Source of the DNA: Piliocolobus tephrosceles
Lineage: Eukaryota > Chordata > Mammalia > Primates > Cercopithecidae
DNA: 64,000 nt
Reading direction: 5' to 3'
Assembly: GCF_002776525.5 (NCBI RefSeq)
Contig: NC_045437.1
Coordinates: forward strand, 134,518,979-134,582,978
Both the position numbers and the translations under genes were made by a program. Shown piece after piece: positions 55,150 through 64,000 of this stretch (position 1 is its first letter; every line of letters starts with the position of its first letter). A model generated the notes under the pieces. It was not told where the DNA came from. It was given only the letters and a program-made list of their open reading frames with translations, and made no database searches.

Positions 55150-56350
55150 CTCAATCTGGGTTTGGATTACTCTAAATCCCAAATGTTGAAATCTCGAAAG
55201 ATCAAAATCCCTAAAGTCTCTTATAGACTACCTCTGTGCATCTACTCGTACTCTATCCTTGTAGTATGATTTTTTATTTTTCATATGTCATATATTTGCA
55301 GTTTTTTCTTTTTTACTCTTTTAAGTTTTTCCACTATTATTTTAAATTGTCAGCATGTTTTACTATTCACTATGCTATCTATTTCCCCTTGCGTCATTTC
55401 CAATGCCGTAGGTATACATTGTGTCAAGACTTTTAAAGAGTTCTAATTCACTTTATGCATTTTTTTTGTAAATTTGACTACATGATAGCGCATTAGGCTA
55501 ATGTTGACTTTGTGTGTAAGCACTGTGTACATATCTAAAAACACTGAAATTTCCTCAATAAATGAAGAGATGTCCTTTTTGTACATTTGTATTTGTAAAA
55601 AATATAATTTCTCAAGATATCAGCTCTTTGGGCAACTGCATATGCAGTGACCCACCCAGGTTTTTGATCGATTTCTTTAAAAGACAGTTTGTCACAGTAT
55701 CTCAGATGACTGAAATTAGAAGCTGGGTGCACATCATTACCATGATATGTGCTTATACATTTCCCTTTTTGAACTATTTCTTCATGAATATGGTTCATTT
55801 GCTCATAGTTGTTATACCAGTGTGGCTGTCGTAAGCACACCTGACTGTTTATGCCTGCAAAAGCGTGAATGCTATTATCACCTATTTTATTGTGCGAAGT
55901 AGTCTATGAAGTGTTCTGTCATATTTTTGTGTTTCTCAAATAAATTCCTCTTTTAAAGTGTAAATACATTCTTTTTCTTTTTTTGAGAGGGAGTCTTGCT
56001 CTCTCGCCCAGGCTTGAGTGCAGTGGTGCGATCTTGGCTCACTGCAACTTCCGCCTCCTGGGTTCAAGTGATTCTCCTGACTCAGCCTCCCAAGTAGCTG
56101 GGACTACACGCATGCCACCATGCCCAGCTAACTTTTATATTTTTAGTGGAGACGGGGTTTCACCATGCTGGCCAGGCTGATTTCTAACTCCTGACCTCAC
56201 GATCTGCCTGCCTTGGCCTCCCAAGTAAATACATATTTTTATAAGAGTTTTGCAATTATTTTGTCTGAATTGTATTTTTGAGATTTTGATCTTTCAGGAT
56301 TTCAACAGTTGGGATTATGGTATTTTGGATTGTGTCTTTTGGGATTATGA
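55150..56350. mobile_element. DNA transposon with long terminal inverted repeats (Ricksha/MuDR-like?)
   Basis: The segment 55175-55215 is the inverted complement of 56275-56316, with about 35 of 41 positions matching (core 'gttgaaat' and 'gaaagatcaaaatc'). The arms enclose about 1.05 kb, or about 800 bp without an Alu that entered later. The AATCCC/ATCAAAATC-rich arms recall the long-TIR, MuDR-related Ricksha group, but I cannot confirm the family. The interior has two overlapping frames on opposite strands (101 codons minus, 90 codons plus, 55535-55840) with no transposase motif that I recognise. Confidence 0.65.
55960..56234 (-). mobile_element. Antisense Alu with target duplication
   Basis: This antisense Alu (55970-56224) lacks the outermost 5' part of its left arm; it stops at 'ggcctccca'. 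The gtaaatacat repeats at 55960-55969 and 56225-56234 are its target duplication. It interrupts the inverted-repeat transposon. Confidence 0.92.
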
Positions 56351-56429
56351 TCAGCTCGCTTCAATCTGACCCCAAGATGACAATCCAATCGATTCCCTAT
56401 ATTCAGTCTTTCATCCACACCACAGAACC

Positions 56430-56580
56430 TTCTGTGCATACTGCACTGGGCACTTGAGTTACATTTGAGATCAAAGGGTCACTAACTCTCATGTAGTCTA
56501 TATTCTGGTTCCAAAAGACAGACAATAAATAAGTAAACATTTACATAAACCAGACAATTTGAGGCCATCAGGAAAATAAG
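56430..56580 (-). mobile_element. L2 3' region, antisense
   Basis: 'ctgcactgggcacttgagtt', 'tgtagtctatattctggttc' and 'gacagacaataaataagtaa' give the antisense L2 tail pattern. Confidence 0.6.
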
Positions 56581-57082
56581 CCTGATGCTCACATATTATC
56601 CTTCCATTTCTCCTCCTTATTCCCATCTCGGGCTCTATGTACAATCTCTCTACTTCTATTCATTTACTTGAATCTTACTCACCCTTCAAGACCTAGCTGG
56701 GTTGTCCTTCTTCCATGAAATGGTTCCCCTCCTTCCCAGTGCTTTGCCACTTTTCTCTCCTCTCAGGTTTCAGACTTTTCACGCATTGCTTCACAGACAC
56801 CTTGAGCAACTCTTTCACCTGAACATATGGGGCTTTCAAATAAGGAGTTATGAAGAAAACCCCTGTGGCTAAAAGCACAGGTGAAATTGATTGCTTTACC
56901 TGACTATATCTCTGTATTATATCTTTCTGCTGACTTAGATGGGTAGAGAACATGTGGCTTACTCTCTTGAATTTCTCACAACCCTAATCACAAAGAATTG
57001 GACTTCTAATTATGCTACCCAGTTACTCTGTGCATGAATAGAAAATAGAGATCTTATGAGATAGTGTGACATATTTATTTTA
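56581..57082. other. Unassigned sequence
   Basis: Possibly a weak L2 coding trace ('cacccttcaagacctagctg', 'ccatgaaatggttcccctcc'). No gene was found. Confidence 0.4.
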
Positions 57083-57366
57083 CCTTTTTGAGACAGGGTC
57101 TCACTGTCACGCAGGCTAGAGTGCAGTGGCATAACCACAGCTCACTACAGCCTCTACTTCCTGGGCTCAAGCAATCCTCCTACCTTAGTCTTCCAGGTAG
57201 CTAGAACTACAGGCACACACCACCATGCCTAGCTAACTTTTTTTTGCCAATTTTTGTAGAGGCGAGGTCTCACTATGTAGCCCACGCCAGTGTTGAAATC
57301 CTGGGCTAAAGTAATCCTCCCACCTTGGCCTCCCAAAGTGCTAGGATTACAGGTAGGACACTGGCC
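57083..57366 (-). mobile_element. AluJ-like Alu, antisense
   Basis: A diverged antisense Alu runs from 'ctttttgagacagggtctca' to 'ggtaggacactggcc'. The middle linker is expanded to a T run at 57238-57246. The sequence is AluJo-like. Confidence 0.9.
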
Positions 57367-59142
57367 TGGGTGAGACAGTATGATATAATAGAGGGGAGAT
57401 CAGGTAAGATACAGAAGACAGCCATCTTGTCCTAACTTTGCATCTACTCCATCCTGTAATTTTTTACAGGTAAGTTTCCTGAATTTCATTCATGAAACTG
57501 GAAAGAAGGGGAAGTGGGTCATAATGGCCATATTCTAAAGAATTTTAAAATTCTAGAGACATCGCAGGCCACTGCAGGTAGAGAGGAAGGTTGAACAGTG
57601 AAGGCTGTTGGTCAGTTACTTGTTTCAACAAAATTTCTAAAGAAAGAATTTTGCCAATTAAAAAAAAAAAAGTGAAAATCCCTAGAATTATCACCAAATA
57701 TCTTTTACCTGCCAATCTCAGCGACTGAATTGTTCAAACACACATATTAAAGTAACTTGGAAGAACACTCCAACACATGTCCCCAGACTCTCAGTTCATC
57801 TATGAAACTGTCCAGATAACCCATTAGATATTTCTTGCCTTTGCGTCTTACTTTTTCTTTACATTAAGAATAAATTTTCCTGTTCCTAGTTTTCTATTTC
57901 TTCTTAATTAACAGCAATTATGCATTGTCCTTCCACTAACAACTGGCATAGCTCAAATTTCTACTGTGATTTCTACATTTAACACTGCCTCTGAAAATAG
58001 CTTTATTTCCATTGAGGGGTCCAATTCATTAACATTCATGCAATGGGTTCGTTTTTAAATCTTTTTCTCCCATCCTTTAGGGCAGAAACTCAAGCTAAGT
58101 GGAATCCTGTTTTCAGGATACCAGTTATAGTGTATGAATATAAAGACATCCATTAGCCTGCCATATATGGTTTCTATAGTAATCAACCAGGAAGCGAACT
58201 TATAGGAATTAGACATGAGACCTAACAGAAATTTAATTAACTCCCTGTCTCTGTTTCTTTTGTCTAGCTCTGTTCTATTTTGATCCTTGAAGGATCCTCA
58301 GCTAAAGACCAAAGCTTATGTTCTCTTAGCCTTGAAGAACAGTAGAGACTGGGCACACTATGTATGGTTTGGTTAATCCTGGGAACTACTGAAAAAGTTT
58401 AGAAAAAAAAACAGTTGCAATTTTTACAGGGATTATAATCTTACAGACTCATTAATAACGTCTCTATGAGACTAGTGCTTTGACTCAGGTAAGGATAAAG
58501 TCTTGAATAGATTTTTATTTTTTTTAACAGTAGCCGCCATTTTCAGGAATGAATAGATTTCTAAATCAATTTTTGTGAGAGTCCAGACACAGAGAAAAGA
58601 CAGAGGGATTCCACTGACCATGGTGATAGGAACTGAGGATGTTAAAATGAGGTGGCAAACAGAAAAAACACACATCTGAGTGGCCCTTTCTTATGGCATA
58701 TTTCTGGGAAAATATAGTGATATAAATTTTCCAGTATTTCAATTAAATGCATTTAATCACTAAAATTAATGTCAATCTTTTATTTTTTAATATTAAAAAT
58801 ATATTATTTCCCAGTCTGTATACTTACAACATCCAAATTGTACCTATTAAGATTCAAACAGCCATATTTAGACTAAATTTGAATCCACCCAAATTCTTCA
58901 TAGGGTCTCCCCACCTCCAAACATCCTTACACCCTATTTCTATGCAACGAAACAACATATATTCCAGCATGGATGAAGGTACATAAATTTCTTTGGAAGT
59001 ATCCCATTCCCATTATATCCAGTCTCAATTGGTTAGTTCCCAAAATGCCCCTTGTAAAAAACTTCATTAAGAAGTGAAATGAATATTTGAAGGACCTTAG
59101 ATGCCATCCAATTAATCCTGTCTTTCACTATCTTGTTTTGGG
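57367..59142. other. Unassigned AT-rich sequence
   Basis: About 1.8 kb without a recognised gene or repeat. Short frames of 67-79 codons have no motif. Confidence 0.4.
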
Positions 59143-59228
59143 CTAGAAGATAGAAAGACTTTTTAGCTGTTCTAAACCCTCTGGCCTAGAAGATAGAAAG
59201 ACTTTTTAGCTGTTCTAAACCTTCTCTA
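59143..59228 (+). repeat. 43-bp tandem duplication, two copies
   Basis: The unit ctagaagatagaaagac... (59143-59185) is repeated head to tail at 59186-59228 with about one mismatch (aaaccctct against aaaccttct). It belongs to no known satellite. Confidence 0.95.
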
Positions 59229-59829
59229 CAACTTGGTCACCCAGAAAACCAAGTCCAGCGAAATCTTGCTAGAGTTCAACTCTCATCAGGTAATATTGTT
59301 GATCAAAATTTTGACTGATACTTCACTGTCTGATAATTCAAAACCACACTTCTTAGTGTGGCATTCAAGGCTCTCTCGGTTTGGTCTCCACATTTCCCCT
59401 CCATACTTATTGATCATTGCATCTACCCCTGCACGCCTTACAGGACAGGAAGTTAATGAAGTAGGCAATTGGACTACTAGGGTTCTAAAACTCCTTTAAA
59501 ATAGTCTGAACAAAAAATTCAGGCCAATATTTTAGGATAATTGTTCATAAGAAGAGTTCATACTTTACATAGGATTTTATTTACTAACTTATGAGCATCT
59601 TGGGAGAATATTTGACCTGAACAGTTTTGTGACAACCATATAGATTCAAAGACAACTGATGGTCTGAGAACATTTCAGCACTTTTGTGAGGAAAACAGTT
59701 CAATCTGAGGTCCATTAGCCGCTAAAAAGAAAAAAGGAAGAGAAATAGAAACATAAAAAGTCAGCAAATTGGGAAATGGTTCACAGATTGGTTTAAATGG
59801 CAAGTCTGGATATTCCATTTATTACTAGC
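59229..59829. other. Unassigned sequence
   Basis: No gene or repeat was recognised. Confidence 0.4.
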
Positions 59830-60065
59830 AATAACCACAAAACGACTTGCATTTATTGCATGTGCACTGTTTCCAGGTACTATACTACCAAACCTGTGAA
59901 GTGCCATTGTTGTTTCTCTGTTTTACAAATAGGGAAATTCAGACATAGAAAAGGCAAATTACTTTGTCAAAGCCAGGTAGCAGCTAAGTCACAGAGCTAG
60001 GACTGCAACCTAAACTCTGTTCCCTTCAAAGCCAGTGGGCCTTAAAAACACCACACTATCTTACC
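59830..60065 (-). mobile_element. MIR SINE, antisense
   Basis: 'gcatttattgcatgtgcact', 'ctgttttacaaatagggaaa', 'tttgtcaaagccaggtagca' and 'gtcacagagctaggactgca' form a nearly full-length MIR in reverse. Confidence 0.85.
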
Positions 60066-60654
60066 TTGCACTGGTCATAGGGTCCCCTGCCAATGCACAC
60101 TAGGAAGACAGATAAATCCAGTTGCCACCCCAACCTCACAGAGTCTTAAATGTATTGCAATCTTGAATTTCTAATGCGCCTTTTCTGATAAAAGTTTAAA
60201 AGAGCTTCACTTAGATTCCCCAAATCTTTCTCCTCCAACCCTCAAGTTCTTGGTTCTTAGAGGCTGAGACAACAATGCCTCCTCTCACAATACAAGTTTC
60301 CTTAGCAGAGGAAGAAGCTAAATAAACCCACCTTCCCTTTCCTGGTTACTGTCTCTCTCTCCGCTGGGAAACTACATTAATTTAATTAACTTGTGTTCCT
60401 CCAGACAGGGCTTCGGTTTTGCTTGTTAAGCCTAGTCATTCATGAGGTAGGACAATTTAATCAACAGAATTGCCCTCAAAAACCCCCAGAAATCAAAAAC
60501 CGAAAACCTTTTTCTTGATTTAAAAAATGATATACCCACTGGTAGAAATTTGAAAATTATGAGGAAACACAAAAAAAGGAAATAAAAATCTGTAACTATT
60601 GTTACAATTACAGTGCATAATTCTCTTTTTTCTAGGCATAAGCAATATATATCT
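60066..60654. other. Unassigned sequence
   Basis: No gene or repeat was recognised. The 101-codon minus-strand frame at 60432-60737 is aromatic and hydrophobic because the region is A-rich on the plus strand. It shows no domain. Confidence 0.4.
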
Positions 60655-61077
60655 TTAAAATAACTTTTATCATGGAAAAATTCAAACATACACAAAAATA
60701 GGTAGACCAGTGCAAAAAGATCCAATACACCCATCATTCAGTATAACGAATAACTCATGGCCAATCTTGTTTCATCTATATTCCTACAGTTCCCCCTTTC
60801 TCCAGGTTACTCTGAGGCCAACCCAGACATCATCTCATTTCAATTGTAAATATTCCATTATATATCTTTATAAAGCAAATACACTTTTCATTAATCATAA
60901 TGTAATACCATTATTTCATCTACAAACTTAACGATGGTTTATTAATATAATTAAATATCCATATTTAACGTTCATATTTCCAACTGTCTCCTAAATATTT
61001 TCTTAGGTTACTGGTTTGAATCAGGATAAAATTTAGGTCCACGCATTGCTATTGGTCAGTTTGTCTCCTAAATCTTA
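60655..61077 (-). mobile_element. L1ME-type 3' UTR, antisense (left part)
   Basis: 'catggaaaaattcaaacatac', 'gccaatcttgtttcatctat', 'cccagacatcatctcatttc' and 'gtccacgcattgctattggt' follow the antisense order of an old L1M/L1ME 3' UTR. A MER5-like element interrupts it. Confidence 0.68.
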
Positions 61078-61245
61078 GTTATTCAAAGTGTAGCTGATAG
61101 GCCAGCGACATTCCTAGAAACCCATTAGAAATGATGAATCTCAGCCTCCCCCATCCTCAGATCAACTAAAGCAGAATCTGCATTTCCACAAGATCTCAGA
61201 TGATTCACATGCACATTAATTAAAGTTTAAGGATCATTGGTTTAG
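61078..61245. mobile_element. MER5-like hAT-Charlie element
   Basis: 'ttcaaagtgtagctgatagg', 'cccattagaaatgatgaatct', 'gcagaatctgcatttccaca' and 'gattcacatgcacattaatt' are MER5-type blocks. The orientation is opposite to the copy at 3056. It is nested in an antisense L1ME. Confidence 0.75.
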
Positions 61246-62660
61246 TTTGAAATCTCTTCTAATGTGGAGTTTCCTACTCCCTCTCACTTGAGCTTTATTC
61301 TTTGTAAGATATTTTTAGAAGAATCTAGGTTGTCTCCTGGAGTTTCCCACAGTGTGAATGTTACTAATTTAATCTCTTATGATATTACTTAACATGTTCC
61401 TCTGTCTCCTGCTTTTAATATAAATTGGTAGTCACATCTAAAGTTTTGCTCAGTATCAGTTTTGATTTTTTATGTAGGAATAAACATAAGTTTTGGTGTG
61501 GTCTTTGCACCAGAAGCCCATCTAATCTGGTTCACCCATTTTATGATGTTAGCGACATTAATGATCATTCTGTAGATCTATTATTTCATTATGTATTGTA
61601 AATGGCTTGATGCTTTCCTCATTTACTGCCTGAAGATGTCTAAGAAGTGCATCTTTTCCATGTAAGTAATTTGATTCGTTTGAGGTATACCCTGTATATG
61701 CAAGACAAGATGAATGCTTGATTCTTTCCTTTATTACTTTCCAAAATAATTTGTTCCCAATCATACTAAGGATGACCAGTATTGATTTTATTTTTAGCAC
61801 TCCTAGGTACTCATGGTTTTAAACATATCTGATGTTTTCCAATCATTATAGCCATTATATTTGTTAGTGCCCAAATCCTTGCATCATTGGCCAGCAGGAG
61901 CCTCATTCACTTGGCTCCTCAGTCTTTTTGACATATTCTCAACAGCCTTTGTAATTTGTTCTGTCTTCTGACATGGCAAGACAATGGTCACTTTCAGTTC
62001 ATGCATTTTCTACCTCAGACCTGGATCAGAAATTCCTCCAAGAAGTGCAACTTACTAAACGATGATCATTTTCTCTGGCTTTTTTCAGAGGACAGATTTA
62101 CTAAAGATGTTTTGTTTTGTTCCCAAATAAAGTCATCCTCATTCAAACTGATATTTACAAATCAAATTCAGGTCATGATTTTATTTAAACTCATCTATCA
62201 CAGCTGTTTTTCATTTCTCACACACAAAATACTCTGCATCTCAATGACTAACATAATTCCTCATTTGACCCTGATGATAGACATTTAGGTTGTTGCCAGT
62301 CCTTTGCTATTATAAATACTGCTGCAATGAATGGCCTTTTGCCTGTATCTTTTTATAGTGCTGCAAGTTTATCTTTGGGATGAGTTTGAAGAAGTGACCC
62401 TGTATGAAATGATAGGCAACACATATATTAATGAGATCACATTATAATGCAAGATATATTTCTACATAATTTTACATAGTGAATGTTTTCCTATGTCATT
62501 AACGACTCTTCTACAGTTTCATTTTTGACAGCTAAGAGATAGTCTATTTATTCTTTATTACTGAACATCCAAGCTGTTTTCTATGGATCACAATTTTAAA
62601 TGCCTTAATGACTATCTGTATAGATAAACCACTTGCATCGAGTGTTTCAAACGTACTTAG
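61246..62660 (-). mobile_element. L1ME/L1M-type sequence, antisense (right part, patchy)
   Basis: The antisense L1 continues. 'aacatgttcctctgtctcct' and 'attggtagtcacatctaaag' lie near 61395-61445. Then 'gacatttaggttgttgccag' and 'ctattataaatactgctgca' (62279-62327) are a typical late L1M stretch in reverse. Intermediate parts are weak, so there may be more than one element. Confidence 0.55.
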
Positions 62661-62804
62661 TGATGCGCTAGTTTCCACCCTGGCTTGATAAAACTGCTTT
62701 AAACAACCTCTTACACTAAGTAGGTATCAGTCATCACATGCCATAGATAAGGCAACAAGGAGATTCATAAAGTACTTTCAAAAAATGCCCAGTGGTTATA
62801 GTTG
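62661..62804. other. Short unassigned spacer
   Basis: Nothing recognised. Confidence 0.4.
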
Positions 62805-63515
62805 TGTAACTGCCCAGTGGATTCTCCTTGCCTACTGCCCAGATAGTGCTGATTTATCAAGACAGGAAAATTGCAATAGAGAAAAAGTTTAATTCGCATT
62901 CAGCTGGCTAAATGGGAGGCTGGAGTTTTATTACTTAAATCAGCCTCTTTGAAAATTTGGAGACTGGGTTTTTTTAAGGATAACTTGGCAGGTAGGGGAC
63001 CAGAGAATGAGAAGAATTGATTGGTTCGGGTAGTAGATGATATCATAGATCAAAGTGTGTTCTCCTTGCTGTCTTCTGTTCCTGGGTGAGATGGCAGAAC
63101 TAGCTGAGCCAGATTACTGGCCTGGGGTGGTATCAGCTGGTGCATCAGAATTCGGGGTCTGAAAAATATCTTGAGCTCTGATCTTAGTTCCTACAGTATT
63201 GATGTTATTCTTAGGAACAAATGGAGAAGTTTGGAATCTTGTGGCCTCTGGCTGCATGACTCCTATACCGTAATTTGTTAGTCCTACAAAGGCAGTCTGG
63301 TCCCCAGGCAAGAAAGGGGTTTGTTTCAGGAAAGGGCTGTTATCATCTTTGTTTCAGAGTTTAACTATAAACTAAGTTCCTCCCAAAGTTAGTTCAGCCT
63401 ACACTCAGGAATAAATACGGGCAGCTTGGAGGTTAGAAGCAAGATGGAATCAGTTAGGTCAGACGTCTGTCACTGTCATAATTTTCTCACTATTACAATT
63501 TTTGCAAGGGTGACA
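62805..63515 (-). mobile_element. Class I (ERV1) solo LTR, antisense
   Basis: The reverse complement starts 'tgtcacccttgcaaaaattg' and ends near 'gggcagttaca', with regular tg...ca ends. Near its 3' side it carries AATAAA (plus-strand tttatt at 62927-62932), followed by 'ctccagcctcccatttagcc', a common class I LTR pattern. 'agttg' occurs at 62800-62804 and again at 63518-63522, possibly a target duplication offset by two bases. The subfamily was not identified. A 65-codon minus-strand frame inside is not a gene. Confidence 0.65.
62927..62932 (-). promoter_or_regulatory. Polyadenylation signal of antisense LTR
   Basis: AATAAA on the minus strand, at the expected place in the R region of the antisense class I LTR. 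The signal is intact. Confidence 0.5.
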
Positions 63516-64000
63516 TCAGTTGGAATGAATACTGGACTAAGATGAGCAACATCTGACCTCAACTTTGTCACTATTTCTGACTGATAAGTCTAGTCCACAC
63601 CGATTAGACTAGTGACTTTTTAAAATTTTCCTTTAGCTTTAAATATACATATAATTCTAACAAATTGTGTATGGTTTAGTGTCCTCTAAGTAATTAGAAG
63701 TCAGGGCTGTTACTCTACCTATCTATTCTGTTTTTTATTCCACTAAGCATCTAATATCACGCTTTCATCGTGGTAAGCTTTATTACCTTCATGCTGACTT
63801 AACTTTTTAGACTCCTTTCTGGCTGCTGAACTAGAGTGTATGGCTCTGAGGCTAGAAGAGATGCATGCCTAATTCAAGCCCTACGAATATTTACTGACTG
63901 CCTCTTATTTACCAGGCATCCAGCTAATTTAAATCTAATTTTTAGATAAATTAGGTTTGTTAAGGTATACATTTCCTTTAAAATATATAGTCTAAAAACT
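63516..64000. other. Unassigned AT-rich sequence
   Basis: No gene or repeat was recognised up to the window end. A faint MIR-like trace ('ctgactgcctcttatttaccaggcatccag', 63895-63924) is possible. Confidence 0.4.

Noticed and set aside
55535..55840. 101-codon minus-strand frame as a protein gene
   Set aside because: It overlaps a 90-codon plus-strand frame, lies inside a decayed DNA transposon and shows no recognisable domain. It is mentioned only as a check for a transposase remnant.
60432..60737. 101-codon hydrophobic frame resembling a membrane protein
   Set aside because: The F/L-rich composition follows from A-rich plus-strand sequence, and part of it is antisense L1 3' UTR.

Overview
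This window is non-coding DNA from a catarrhine primate genome, most likely human. The evidence is the repeat content: AluJ, AluS and AluY copies on both strands, L1P and L1M fragments, MIR and L2 relics, THE1/MST retrotransposon LTRs, a solitary LTR7 (HERV-H) and a HERV-K-type LTR. The sequence is AT-rich. I found no intact gene. The longest open frames (about 100-150 codons) fall inside Alu, LTR or low-complexity DNA. The window could be intronic or intergenic, and the sequence does not say which.

From 1 to 31 kb, old unique DNA is scattered with repeats. It starts with the 3' end of an L1, then an antisense L1M broken by a THE1 LTR with a perfect 5-bp target duplication. Next come a long L2 (6.6-7.8 kb), the solo LTR7 (10637-11101, target duplication gagac), an L1ME 3' end, an antisense L1MB, a short young L1 with a 17-bp target duplication, several Alus, MIRs, L2 relics and an MLT1 LTR.

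From 31.4 to 52.5 kb lies one large nest. An old sense L1M (5' UTR, ORF1, spacer, part of ORF2, 3' end) is spread over about 21 kb by elements that landed inside it. The largest guest is a class I endogenous retrovirus (34327-44672). It has paired LTRs, a 4-bp target duplication, a primer-binding site matching tRNA-Ile, and decayed gag-pro-pol-env. That provirus was itself entered by a class II (HERV-K-type) LTR, which splits its RNase H domain, and by Alus. Other guests of the L1M are an MST-type LTR, a 5S rRNA pseudogene, a MER4-group-like LTR, a complete MaLR provirus (49290-51718) and several Alus.

From 52.5 to 64 kb there is mostly unique DNA. It also holds a DNA transposon with long inverted ends (about 55.15-56.35 kb), antisense L1ME/L1M, MIR and L2 relics, a MER5-like element and an antisense class I LTR (62.8-63.5 kb).

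The least expected structure is a set of local copies that no transposon family explains. They are a 174-bp block repeated 2.4 kb away with one mismatch (11677/14053), a block of about 570 bp repeated 4.2 kb away (27752/31985), a 43-bp exact copy (50983/51896), an 87-bp copy (52044/52883), a 43-bp tandem repeat (59143) and a 13-bp foldback at an Alu junction (47045). Several of the second copies sit inside other repeats, so the direction of copying can be inferred. No new protein-coding system was found.
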